Positions 8,268 to 16,617 of a stretch of 64,000 nt of DNA are shown here, piece by piece; the stretch's first letter is position 1; the number at the start of each line of letters is the position of its first letter. Source of the DNA: an uncultured Lachnospiraceae bacterium (GTDB lineage: Bacteria > Bacillota > Clostridia > Lachnospirales > Lachnospiraceae); NCBI GenBank assembly GCA_910586205.1, contig CAJUGD010000001.1:1-64000 (forward strand). Direction: 5' to 3'. A program made the position numbers and the translations under genes. A model generated the notes under the pieces. That model saw nothing but the letters and a program-made list of their open reading frames with translations. It was not told the DNA's origin and searched no databases.

Positions 8268-8989
8268 GCATTGATATCGGTTCTACATACACCAAATACT
8301 GTGTAATGAATGCGGAGTATCAAATTATAGAACTGTTTACAGAAAAAACCCCGGTTCGTCAAAAAGAATATTTTAAAGGCAAGCGGGAGGAATTGCATAA
8401 AAAATATCACACGAATGCTATAATTTCCTGCGGCTATGGAAGAAAAAACATATTGGCAGAAAATGAAATCAGCGAGCTGAAGGCGCTTGCAAAAGGAATA
8501 AACCATCAATTTCCGGATACACAAAAGATTATTCTTGATATAGGAGGACAGGATACAAAAATAATTGTACAACAATCCGGAAAAGTGGTGAAATTTTTCT
8601 TAAATGAAAAGTGTGCGGCAGGCAGCGGAATGTTTTTAAACCATACCTTGTCAACTCTTGAGATTCGATATGAAGATGTAGAATTGGATTACAAAAAGGA
8701 TATGGTCGGTTTATCATCTGTATGTGCTGTTTTTGCTCAGAGTGAGATCGTTACACTTCTGGCCGAAAATGTCATGCCCACGGATATTATAAATAGTGTT
8801 GTGAGGCATGTGCTGATCCAAGCCAGAACCCTGTTGGAAAAAACGGACTGTACAGAAGTGATATTATCCGGCGGATTTAGCAACCTTAAAGGCATTGCCC
8901 TATTTGCTGAAAATATATTAGATAAAAAGGTTATTATTCCAGAATATGCTCACTATTTATCAGCAGTCGGATGCTGTATATCAGGATAG
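8255..8989 (+). CDS. dehydratase activator ATPase (HgdC/BcrAD/BadFG family)
   Basis: A 244-residue ASKHA-fold ATPase: GIDIGSTYTK near residue 5 (phosphate 1 loop), DIGGQDTK near 96 and LSGGFSN near 209. The two cysteines that hold the [4Fe-4S] cluster shared between two subunits are in NEKCAAGSGMF (Cys120) and SSVCAVFAQSEI (Cys157). Such activators inject one high-energy electron into the dehydratase, driven by ATP hydrolysis. The length is the normal size for HgdC-type single-domain activators. The start overlaps the larger dehydratase subunit by 13 bp. It ends the compact acyl module; the next gene is 110 bp away. Confidence 0.92.
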   Translation: MQHIGIDIGSTYTKYCVMNAEYQIIELFTEKTPVRQKEYFKGKREELHKKYHTNAIISCGYGRKNILAENEISELKALAKGINHQFPDTQKIILDIGGQDTKIIVQQSGKVVKFFLNEKCAAGSGMFLNHTLSTLEIRYEDVELDYKKDMVGLSSVCAVFAQSEIVTLLAENVMPTDIINSVVRHVLIQARTLLEKTDCTEVILSGGFSNLKGIALFAENILDKKVIIPEYAHYLSAVGCCISG

Positions 8990-9065
8990 AAAACGGGGTA
9001 TATGCTGCATTCAGGATTTCAGGAATAATGCTTTAGGTTTTTGCTGTACAAAAGGGGAGAGAAGA

Positions 9066-9113
9066 ATGAAAGAGCTTAATTGGCAGGGAATGGGAAAACA
9101 TGAAGAAGAATGA
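9066..9113 (+). other. 15-codon open frame with strong ribosome site ahead of the priming transferase
   Basis: ATG 9066 has an excellent Shine-Dalgarno site (AAAGGGGAGAGAAG) and encodes MKELNWQGMGKHEEE, then TGA at 9111-9113, overlapping the start of the next gene at 9100. It could be a coupling peptide, or the true N-terminus of the sugar transferase separated by a one-base frameshift. I cannot decide between these from one sequence. Confidence 0.25.
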
Positions 9114-9801
9114 ACAGATTGATTATTACAGCAGCAAGATTCCCATAGTAAAGGATACATTTTACACAAAGTACGGAAAAAGGGCGATTGATATTATTTT
9201 AAGTGGTATGGGAATCATTGCTGCTAGTCCTGCATATTTGGTCATTTCAATCCTTGAGGTTTGGTTCCATGGGCATCCGATTATGTATGCCAGCCAAAGA
9301 CCAGGCAAAGATGAGAAATTATTCTCCATCTATAAATTTCGTTCAATGACCAATGAAACAGATGAGGATGGAAATCTTTTGCCGGAGAATCAACGTTTGA
9401 CTAAGTTCGGAAGATTCATACGAAAGACATCCTTGGACGAACTGCCAGAACTATTTAACATTTTTAAAGGTGATATGTCCATTATTGGCCCCAGACCGCT
9501 TCTGGTTGATTATTTGCCGCTGTATAGTAAACGACATCGGATGAGACATAAGGTTCGCCCTGGGTTAGCCTGCTTTCGGATTATTGACACCGGGAGAAAC
9601 ACATGGACGTGGGGAGACCAGTTTGAGAATGACATATGGTATTTGGAACATGTTAGTTTATGGACAGATATCAGAATGATTTTTGCTGTTGTGAAAAAGG
9701 TTTTTGAGGCAAGTGATGTAAGGGCAGATGATACGCGGGTGAAATTTGATGGAGGGAATTTGTCTGAAACCCGAAGTAGATATGAAACTACAAAGATGTA
9801 G
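9100..9801 (+). CDS. priming polyprenyl-phosphate sugar-1-phosphate transferase
   Basis: A protein of 233 residues of the bacterial sugar transferase family (PglC/WcaJ/RfbP catalytic domain). A hydrophobic membrane segment at ~30-55 follows KRAIDI. The motifs KFRSM, TKFGRFIRKTSLDELPELFNI and MSIIGPRPLL are all present. It has only the single membrane-dipping segment, so it is of the small monotopic type. It would start repeat-unit assembly by moving a sugar-1-phosphate from a UDP-sugar to undecaprenyl phosphate at the inner membrane face. It is the first gene after the acyl module and suits a Wzx/Wzy-type pathway, whose flippase and polymerase genes lie at 18-20.7 kb. Confidence 0.88.
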   Translation: MKKNEQIDYYSSKIPIVKDTFYTKYGKRAIDIILSGMGIIAASPAYLVISILEVWFHGHPIMYASQRPGKDEKLFSIYKFRSMTNETDEDGNLLPENQRLTKFGRFIRKTSLDELPELFNIFKGDMSIIGPRPLLVDYLPLYSKRHRMRHKVRPGLACFRIIDTGRNTWTWGDQFENDIWYLEHVSLWTDIRMIFAVVKKVFEASDVRADDTRVKFDGGNLSETRSRYETTKM

Positions 9802-9815
9802 AATTGAGGGATTTT

Positions 9816-10469
9816 ATGAAAATTTTAGTAATTGCACCACATAATGACGATGAAATACTTGGAGTAGGCGCAACAATGGCTAAATATGCCAAAATAGGTC
9901 ATGAGACTATTGTCTGCGAAGTAACTGCAGGGGATTTGAATGATCCAATGGTACAACAACAAAAAAGAGAGGCTCAAAAATCGCATAATTTACTTGGGGT
10001 TTCTAAGACAATTTTTATGGATCTTCCGGTCGTTAGCCTTAAACAAATGCCAACAAAAGATATTAATGAAGCTTTTCTTTCTATCATTCTAAATATTTCA
10101 CCAGAAATTGTTTTTATTCCCCATAAAGGTGATATACATATAGACCATAGAATGACAGTTGAAGCAGCAATGGTTGCTTTGCGTCCTGTTAATTTACCAA
10201 AATTAAAAGCAATATATGCATATGAAACATTGTCAGAAACAGAATGGAATATCCCGACATATGATAATATTTTTCAGCCAAATATATACAATGACGTAAC
10301 AGAGGAAATCGGAATAAAGTTGGAGGCAATGAAATGCCATGCCAGCCAAATACGGCAATATCCTCATCCTCGTTCCCTCGAAGCCATAGAAGCATTGGCG
10401 CGATATCGGGGAAGTACAGTTTGTTGTAAATATGCAGAAGCATTTATGGTGATAAGACAAGTACTATAA
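9816..10469 (+). CDS. PIG-L family de-N-acetylase
   Basis: The 217-residue protein opens with KILVIAPHNDDEILGVGAT, where HNDDE (residues 9-13) is the zinc/acid-base motif of the PIG-L/LmbE family, and has the second-half HIDHRMT motif supplying further metal ligands. These enzymes remove N-acetyl groups from sugar-linked GlcNAc. A TTG at 9804 is in frame, but ATG 9816 follows a TTGAGGG ribosome site and gives the normal N-terminus. In this locus it could free an amine on the glycan or a nucleotide sugar for another acyl group. Substrate is not deducible. Confidence 0.8.
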   Translation: MKILVIAPHNDDEILGVGATMAKYAKIGHETIVCEVTAGDLNDPMVQQQKREAQKSHNLLGVSKTIFMDLPVVSLKQMPTKDINEAFLSIILNISPEIVFIPHKGDIHIDHRMTVEAAMVALRPVNLPKLKAIYAYETLSETEWNIPTYDNIFQPNIYNDVTEEIGIKLEAMKCHASQIRQYPHPRSLEAIEALARYRGSTVCCKYAEAFMVIRQVL

Positions 10470-10507
10470 ATGATTAGTTAAAACTATAAACGGAGGAAAT
10501 TTAGTAA

Positions 10508-10543
10508 ATGACTATTTATGTAAACTCTAGGTTTAGAAAGTAA
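10508..10543 (+). pseudogene. remnant of a glycosyltransferase gene start
   Basis: After a strong GGAGGAAATT ribosome site, ATG 10508 begins MTIYVNSRF, a common N-terminus of GT4-family glycosyltransferases (M-IYVN-RFLTQKVTGVQR type), then stops after 11 codons at TAA 10541-10543. The following bases (AGAAAGTAACCGGGG) still resemble codons for a K-V-T-G stretch out of frame, and then the similarity is lost. I read it as the stub of a deleted glycosyltransferase gene. The match is short and from memory of the family. Confidence 0.4.
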
Positions 10544-10571
10544 CCGGGGAAAGTGTGCGGAGGATTTTCTT

Positions 10572-11342
10572 ATGAATAATTTTGCATGTAGGGTTTTGAC
10601 AGCAAGAACAGGACAGACACATATATTTGCAGTTGGGCAAGCCGGTTACATAATAAAAAGCGCTGAGGGTTGTTTATTGGCCATTGACCTGTATCTTTCA
10701 GAATGTGTGGAAAGATTTGAAGGACATAAAGGCTTTAAACGCCTTCTTCCTCAAATACTTAACCCATATGAACTAGAATTTGACTATATAGTTTGTACCC
10801 ATGCTCATTTGGATCACTTTGATGTTGACGCTGTTCCTGGAATGATTAGCAATGGCCGTACAAAATTGTTATGTTCCGTAAATTGTGCTGAACTAATAAA
10901 GCAGCTTCAAATGAAATACCATGAGAATCAGATCGTCTATGTTAAGCCAGGAGATGAATGTAATGCTGGGGATTTCCACATTCATTTTGTAAATTGTGAC
11001 CATGGTGTTGCTGCACCTGACGCTTTTGGTGTAGATATAAATGTGGATGGAAAAAGAATATATGACACGGGAGATACATGTTTGCGTTTAGACAGAATAC
11101 ATGAGATTATCACCACAGGAGCAGTTGACATGTTAATTGCTCCTATCAATGGGACCTATGGTAATTTAAATGAAGAAGAATGTTGTTGTTTGGCAAAAGC
11201 ACTTCAACCATCGATCACTGTTCCTTGTCATTATGGCATGTTTGCAAGCCATCATGGAGATGTGGGAAGATTTTATCATTTGATGACTGAAAAGGGACTA
11301 CCAATGCTATTGATGCGCCAAGGTGAAATGTATACATTGTAA
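10572..11342 (+). CDS. UlaG-like metallo-beta-lactamase-fold hydrolase
   Basis: A protein of 256 residues with the binuclear metal motif THAHLDHFD near residue 75, further metal ligands in FVNCDHG and YDTGDT, and a C-terminal VPCHYGMF. The pattern matches the UlaG/L-ascorbate-6-phosphate lactonase group more than RNases or glyoxalases. A role as a lactonase or phosphodiesterase on a sugar intermediate is possible; the substrate is unknown. It forms a short run with the ATP-grasp and SDR genes that follow, with gaps of 35 and 14 bp. Confidence 0.7.
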   Translation: MNNFACRVLTARTGQTHIFAVGQAGYIIKSAEGCLLAIDLYLSECVERFEGHKGFKRLLPQILNPYELEFDYIVCTHAHLDHFDVDAVPGMISNGRTKLLCSVNCAELIKQLQMKYHENQIVYVKPGDECNAGDFHIHFVNCDHGVAAPDAFGVDINVDGKRIYDTGDTCLRLDRIHEIITTGAVDMLIAPINGTYGNLNEEECCCLAKALQPSITVPCHYGMFASHHGDVGRFYHLMTEKGLPMLLMRQGEMYTL

Positions 11343-11377
11343 TCATTGCATTTAAGAGATAGAAGGAGAATAGGATT

Positions 11378-12673
11378 ATGAGCAAGGAAAAAGAGTTTGA
11401 AGGTAAAAAGTTACTGATTCTTGGAGGAAATCCGGAGACGGTTCCGTTAATAGAGATTGCTAACTCTATGGGAATTAAAACCATTGTTTCTTCTGGCCGA
11501 CATACGGATCCGGCAAAAACAGTAGCATGGAAAGCATACGATGTAGACGGCATGGATGTTGCAGGTCTGATTGCACTTGCTCATGAAGAACAGGTAGATG
11601 GAGTTCTGGTAGGAGTTGCCGATATTCTTGTTCCTTCATATTGTAAAGTTTGTGATGCCCTTAATCTTCCATGTTATGCAACTCAACAGATTGTAGATGT
11701 TTTTGCATTTAAGGATGTGTTTAAGGCAACCTGTGAACGATACGGAATCCATGGTATTCCAGAATTTTATCTGGACAGTGAGATGAAAAAATCGGATCTT
11801 AGTAAAATTATATATCCGGTCATGGTAAAACCTGTTGATAACGGCGGTGGTGTAGGGATGACAGTTGCTTATAATGAAGAAGAACTGCGTAAGGGAGTTA
11901 ATGCTGCTCTGGCCTCCTCCAATACAAAGAGATTTATTGTTGAAAAGTATATGCAGTGCGATGACATGGGCATGTATTATACATTTAAAGATGGCTATTG
12001 TAGCGCCTCATGCATTTATGATCGGTATACAACAGATGAGCAGCCAGGTTTTTCCCGCGTTTGTCTGGGAGGAACATATCCGTCAAAACATCTGAGTGAA
12101 TATTTTTCTCGTATGCATAACAATGCTATACGGATGTTTAAAGATATTGGTATTAAGAATGGTGTATTGATGCTCTCTGCATTTTATGAAAATGGAGAGT
12201 TTTATGTTTATGATACTGGCTTTCGCCTCCAAGGAGAAGCTCCCCACATTCTAATGAAAGCAATTCATGGGTTTGATCAAAGGGAAATGTTAATACGTTT
12301 TGCACTGACCGGATCAGAGGGAAATGTGAATCTTGAAGTGGAAGACGATGCCAGGTTACGCGGAAAATGGGCTGCAACCTTGTGGTTTTTACTTCGCAAA
12401 GGCAAAATTGCAAAGATAGAGGGCTTTGAAAATATTAAAGATGATTCTCGTGTTATTGCTAATATCCAAAGGCTGAATGTAGGAGACGAAGTAATTGAAG
12501 ACTGGATTGGAAATGAGAAGCAGGTTTTGACGAGAATGTATTTGGTATGTAATAGCAAACAAGAACTTAATAATACATTAAAAGAATATGTGAATAAAGT
12601 TAAAGTTTATGATATAAATAATTGTAATCTGCTTCTAAAAGGATTTAATGTTGATAAAGCATTAGAAATATAA
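11378..12673 (+). CDS. ATP-grasp ligase
   Basis: A protein of 431 residues. An N-terminal Rossmann-like pre-ATP-grasp domain (KKLLILGGNPETVPLIEIANSMG) is followed by the ATP-grasp core: YPVMVKPVDNGGGVGMTVAYNEEEL near residue 150 is the ATP-binding lysine and glycine-rich loop, and EKYMQCDDMG is the next strand. The last ~100 residues look like the C-terminal domain of CarB/PurK-like ligases. Such enzymes join a carboxylate to an amine or thiol with ATP. Between an UlaG-like hydrolase and an SDR it probably modifies a sugar or amino acid substituent of the glycan. Ligand unknown. Confidence 0.75.
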   Translation: MSKEKEFEGKKLLILGGNPETVPLIEIANSMGIKTIVSSGRHTDPAKTVAWKAYDVDGMDVAGLIALAHEEQVDGVLVGVADILVPSYCKVCDALNLPCYATQQIVDVFAFKDVFKATCERYGIHGIPEFYLDSEMKKSDLSKIIYPVMVKPVDNGGGVGMTVAYNEEELRKGVNAALASSNTKRFIVEKYMQCDDMGMYYTFKDGYCSASCIYDRYTTDEQPGFSRVCLGGTYPSKHLSEYFSRMHNNAIRMFKDIGIKNGVLMLSAFYENGEFYVYDTGFRLQGEAPHILMKAIHGFDQREMLIRFALTGSEGNVNLEVEDDARLRGKWAATLWFLLRKGKIAKIEGFENIKDDSRVIANIQRLNVGDEVIEDWIGNEKQVLTRMYLVCNSKQELNNTLKEYVNKVKVYDINNCNLLLKGFNVDKALEI

Positions 12674-12687
12674 GTGGAGAAAATGAT

Positions 12688-13458
12688 ATGGTTGAAAAAA
12701 ATCTAAAAGATAAAGTCATTGTTGTATCTGGAGGAACAAAAGGTGTCGGGCGTGCAGCATCGGAAGAATTTGCCAAACAGGGTGCTAAAGTTGTTATTGG
12801 TGGACGTGATGCAGATGCTGGAAATATGGCAGTACGTATGATGAAGACTTACGGAAGTGAAGGGATATTTGTATATACTGATCTAATGAAAACTGAAGAT
12901 TGCAAAAGGCTATTTGACATGGCAATTAAGAAGTTCAAAAAAATTGATGGTTTTTTCAATTATGCTGGAATAACCCCAGTTAGTTCATTGGATACTTGTG
13001 ATGAAAATACATTTGATCAGATTATGACTGTGAACTTTAAAGCATGTTTTTTTTGTTGCCAGCAAGCTGTAATTCGTATGAGGGAGAATGGTGGTGGAAG
13101 TATCGTTCTTACAGGCTCAGCACATGCGTGGGGTGGTCAAAAAGATAGAGCCGCATATGCATGTTCTAAAGGAATTTTGCGAACGCTTATGGAACATATT
13201 GCCCACAATTATGCAAGAGAACAAATTAGATGTAATTATCTTACTCTTGGCTGGACCCCTACTGAGGGAGAGGTTAATCTAAGAAATTCCCAAGGAGAAA
13301 CAGAAGCAGAACTTCGAACTAGAGCCGCTGCTGTATTGCCAATGGGAAGAATGTTGGAACGGAATGATTATTTAGATGCATTAGTTTATATGATGAGTGA
13401 TGCTAGTTCCATGATGACAGGGAGTACTTTTAGAATAACAGCAGGAGAATATATATAA
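12688..13458 (+). CDS. short-chain dehydrogenase/reductase
   Basis: A 256-residue classical SDR: VSGGTKGVGRAASEEFA for NAD(P) binding, NYAG in strand 4, a serine in TGSAHAW, and the catalytic YACSK pair near residues 155-159. The C-terminus TGSTFRITAGEYI takes the place of the usual DGG ending. It lies 14 bp after the ATP-grasp gene. It probably oxidises or reduces a hydroxyl on a sugar intermediate; the substrate is not deducible. Confidence 0.78.
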   Translation: MVEKNLKDKVIVVSGGTKGVGRAASEEFAKQGAKVVIGGRDADAGNMAVRMMKTYGSEGIFVYTDLMKTEDCKRLFDMAIKKFKKIDGFFNYAGITPVSSLDTCDENTFDQIMTVNFKACFFCCQQAVIRMRENGGGSIVLTGSAHAWGGQKDRAAYACSKGILRTLMEHIAHNYAREQIRCNYLTLGWTPTEGEVNLRNSQGETEAELRTRAAAVLPMGRMLERNDYLDALVYMMSDASSMMTGSTFRITAGEYI

Positions 13459-13536
13459 AATTCTCTTTAGAATGGACAAGAGGATATTAAAATATTAGTA
13501 TTATTCAAACAAAGATAGTAAAAAAGGAGAATTTAA

Positions 13537-14463
13537 ATGGAATATGATCAAGAGTTTATTAAAGAGGAAGTAAGATGTGATTGGCCAATATCTATACTTA
13601 CAAAAAAAGTATGGTTTGTACAGATTGATTTGATAAAGGAATTTGATCGTATCTGCAGAAAATATGATTTAAAATGGTATCCCTTTTTCGGTACACTTCT
13701 TGGATGCGTTCGTCATAATGGTTATATTCCATGGGATGATGATGTAGACGTTGTTATGCCCAGAAAAGATTTTGATAAATTTGTTAATATTTGTAAAAAA
13801 GAAATCAAAGAACCATACTTTTTACAAACAACGCTTTCGGATGAACAGTGCTATATGATGTGGGTTAGTTTAAGAAATAGCAATACAACAGGAAATCGAA
13901 GAAGCTGTTTAAATAAAAAGCAGAACAATGGTATAGCAATCGATATTATACCGTTGGATGGTTGTGAAAATAAAGGGAGAATTTATAAAAGAAATCGCAG
14001 GTTACTTCAAATTATTACTGTACTTTGTAATACCTATGTTAATGAAATAAACACAACAACTCTGGCTGTCATTCTAAGAAAGTTTTTGCGTTTATTTCCA
14101 ATCGATTATAAAAAGGTTTATTTATGGGCAGAAAGACAAAATAGAAAATATAAATGGGATGATTATGAATATGTTACATTTCGTGCACTAGCTCCTCTCC
14201 CACCCAAAGCAGAAAGTGTTATGTATAGAAAAGATGATTTTAAAGATACAGTAATGATGCCATTTGAATATATATCAATACCTGTTCCAATAGGTTATGA
14301 TAGAATTTTAAAAACTACATATGGTGACTATATGAAATTTCCTCCAATAGATAAACGCGAAGGAAAACATGATATAATTTATGCACCCGATGAGCCTTAT
14401 AAAGAATATTGCAGCAGAGAATTTAATGTTAAGTACTCTTCTGTAACTAAAGAAAAAATTTAA
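13537..14463 (+). CDS. LicD-family phosphotransferase
   Basis: A protein of 308 residues with the LicD signature: KYDLKWYPFFGTLLG, then GYIPWDDDVDVVMPRKDFDKF (acidic cluster near residues 66-71) and a GIAIDIIPLDG block. LicD proteins move phosphocholine or a similar group from a CDP/CMP-activated donor to cell-surface sugars. Because the same locus encodes PEP mutase and a cytidylyltransferase (20694-22700), the likely donor here is a CMP-phosphonate rather than CDP-choline; no choline uptake or kinase gene is seen. It starts at ATG 13537 after AAAGGAGA. Confidence 0.82.
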   Translation: MEYDQEFIKEEVRCDWPISILTKKVWFVQIDLIKEFDRICRKYDLKWYPFFGTLLGCVRHNGYIPWDDDVDVVMPRKDFDKFVNICKKEIKEPYFLQTTLSDEQCYMMWVSLRNSNTTGNRRSCLNKKQNNGIAIDIIPLDGCENKGRIYKRNRRLLQIITVLCNTYVNEINTTTLAVILRKFLRLFPIDYKKVYLWAERQNRKYKWDDYEYVTFRALAPLPPKAESVMYRKDDFKDTVMMPFEYISIPVPIGYDRILKTTYGDYMKFPPIDKREGKHDIIYAPDEPYKEYCSREFNVKYSSVTKEKI

Positions 14464-14495
14464 GATATATTTAAAGCTCAAGAAGGAGAAGATTA

Positions 14496-16010
14496 ATGAC
14501 TCCAGATTACATTATTGTTCAAGCCGGGGGAAAAGGTACCCGCCTTGGGCATTTGACAGCAAATAGACCTAAGGCTTTGGTTCCCATTGGTAATTTACCA
14601 ATGATATTTTATTTGTTTCGGCAGTTCCCTAACTCAAAATTTATCATTATTGCAGATTATAAAGCTGAGGTAATGCATCAGTATTTAGCTGCATTTGCAG
14701 AAGTACAATATCTGATTGTAAATGCACATGGTGCAAAGGGTACTTGTAGCGGAATTAGTTTGGCGTTAGCTAAGTTACCACCAGATAAACCATTTATGTT
14801 GGTCTGGTCTGATCTGATTCTTTCCAAAACTTTTAGTTTTCCACAACAAACTGGAGATTATATAGGTTTATCCCATGGATTTTTGTGCCGCTGGCGTTAT
14901 CACAGTCATCAATTTGAGGAGATTCCTTCAAGTGATGCTGGTGTTGCCGGGCTTTTTTTATTTCATAATAAAACTGTTTTGGAGGGAATACCTGAAGACG
15001 GCGAATTTGTTCGATGGCTTCAACAGAAGAATAAAAAGTTTAAAACAATTTCTTTAGAGAAAACAGAGGAATTTGGGCTGCTTGCACGTGTAGAAGAAGA
15101 AAATAATGAAAAAAATTTTTTTCAGTGCAGACCTTTTAACCAAATAATCAAAAGCAGTGATGGAAAACTTATTAAAAAGGGTATTGATGCACAGGGAGAG
15201 CTTTTAGCTGATCGTGAAAAAAATTGGTATCGTTTTGTCAGCAAAAGGGGTTTTCAAGCTATTCCTATAATTTATAATTATGAGCCATTAACTATGCAGC
15301 AGATACAGGGAAAGAATGTTTTTGAATATTCCTTAGATAAAGAACAGCAAAATCAAATTTTGTATAAAGTTATAAACTGTTTGAGACAGTTACACAGCAT
15401 TGAACATGTGCCTGTAGATTATTTTAGCATTTATGATGCCTATATTCAAAAAACATGGAAACGAATTGACAAGGTACGTGATCTAATTCCTTTTTCTGAT
15501 CAGAGAGAAATTATTATTAATGGTAAAAAATGTCATAATATTTTTTTTTACAAGCAAGAGGTTGAAAAACGTTTTTCGCAGTATTCATGTGATCATTTTA
15601 CTCTTCTTCATGGGGATAATACATTTTCCAATATGATGCTAGACCAAGATATGAACCCTGTTCTAATTGATCCTCGAGGTTACTTTGGACATACAGAGTT
15701 CTATGGAGATCCGGTCTATGATTGGGCAAAACTATATTATTCTATTGTAGGAAATTATGATCAGTTTAACCGTAAGCACTTTTTGCTGGACATTGATTCT
15801 GATAAGGTTCGTTTGTCAATTCAATCAAATGGCTGGGAATCAATAGAGGAAGAATTTTTTCACATTTTAGAAGATGAAGTTAATCCAGAAGATATTAAAT
15901 TGATTCATGCTATTATATGGCTCTCACTTACAACATATGCTTGGGAAGATTATGATTCTATTTGCGGAGCATTTTATAATGGTTTATATTATTTGGAAGA
16001 TATACTTTAA
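14496..16010 (+). CDS. sugar nucleotidyltransferase fused to an APH/choline-kinase-like phosphotransferase
   Basis: A protein of 504 residues with two domains. Residues ~1-215 are a nucleotidyltransferase: VQAGGKGTRLGHLTANRPKALVPIG holds the NTP-binding loop and the PK metal/phosphate motif. Residues ~225-504 are an aminoglycoside-phosphotransferase-like kinase with LLHGDNTFSNMMLD (catalytic Asp) and PVLIDPRGYFG (metal-binding DPRG in place of DFD). The fusion suggests that one protein phosphorylates a sugar or polyol and then nucleotidylates it. A SIS isomerase and a HAD phosphatase follow within 17 and 5 bp, so the three probably make one activated sugar. The order of reactions and the sugar are unknown. 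Confidence 0.8.
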   Translation: MTPDYIIVQAGGKGTRLGHLTANRPKALVPIGNLPMIFYLFRQFPNSKFIIIADYKAEVMHQYLAAFAEVQYLIVNAHGAKGTCSGISLALAKLPPDKPFMLVWSDLILSKTFSFPQQTGDYIGLSHGFLCRWRYHSHQFEEIPSSDAGVAGLFLFHNKTVLEGIPEDGEFVRWLQQKNKKFKTISLEKTEEFGLLARVEEENNEKNFFQCRPFNQIIKSSDGKLIKKGIDAQGELLADREKNWYRFVSKRGFQAIPIIYNYEPLTMQQIQGKNVFEYSLDKEQQNQILYKVINCLRQLHSIEHVPVDYFSIYDAYIQKTWKRIDKVRDLIPFSDQREIIINGKKCHNIFFYKQEVEKRFSQYSCDHFTLLHGDNTFSNMMLDQDMNPVLIDPRGYFGHTEFYGDPVYDWAKLYYSIVGNYDQFNRKHFLLDIDSDKVRLSIQSNGWESIEEEFFHILEDEVNPEDIKLIHAIIWLSLTTYAWEDYDSICGAFYNGLYYLEDIL

Positions 16011-16027
16011 AGAAGGAGTTTATAAAC

Positions 16028-16612
16028 ATGGAACAGTACTTTGGTGATACGATTCGGATATTAAGTGATTCTATTCGCAGTATTGATTTAATAGCATTTG
16101 AAGAACTGGTGAAGGATTGTAAGCAAGTGTTGCATGATGGTGGTCGTATCATTGCTTCGGGATTGGGGAAAAATGTTCCGGTTTGTGAAAAATTCGTTGG
16201 GGCAATGATCTCTCTTGGATTGGATGCAAATTTTATGCACACTAATTCTGCTGTGCATGGCGATTTGGGAATGGTACGAAATAATGATCTTGTTATAGTT
16301 CTTAGCAAAAGTGGAACAACAGCGGAAACAGTATACCTTGTAGATTTGCTTAAACAACGTGGTTGTAAAATTTGGTTGCTAACTTTTGATAAAAAATGTT
16401 CATTGGCAAAAGAATTACAGCATTCTATTGCGCTGGAACTAGAACATGAAGGCGATCAGTGGAATATTATGCCAAATCACTCCACTGTTTTAAATTTAAT
16501 TGTTCTACAAACTTTAGCAATGAGACTTGCGAAAGAGATGAATATAAAATTAACGGATTTTAAACCGAACCATCCTGGCGGGGCTATTGGGCAAAAGTTA
16601 CACGAGGTATAG
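16028..16612 (+). CDS. SIS-domain sugar-phosphate isomerase (KpsF/KdsD-like core)
   Basis: A protein of 194 residues, the SIS domain without the CBS pair of full-length KdsD/KpsF. GLGKNVPVCEKFVGAM and VIVLSKSGTTAETVYL form the sugar-phosphate site, and the closing NHPGGAIGQKL is characteristic of arabinose-5-phosphate isomerases. Candidate reactions are ketose/aldose isomerisation of a pentose- or heptose-phosphate. It follows the nucleotidyltransferase-kinase fusion by 17 bp and precedes the HAD gene by 5 bp. No KDO synthesis genes are visible, so another product is likely. Confidence 0.78.
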   Translation: MEQYFGDTIRILSDSIRSIDLIAFEELVKDCKQVLHDGGRIIASGLGKNVPVCEKFVGAMISLGLDANFMHTNSAVHGDLGMVRNNDLVIVLSKSGTTAETVYLVDLLKQRGCKIWLLTFDKKCSLAKELQHSIALELEHEGDQWNIMPNHSTVLNLIVLQTLAMRLAKEMNIKLTDFKPNHPGGAIGQKLHEV

Positions 16613-16617
16613 AATCA

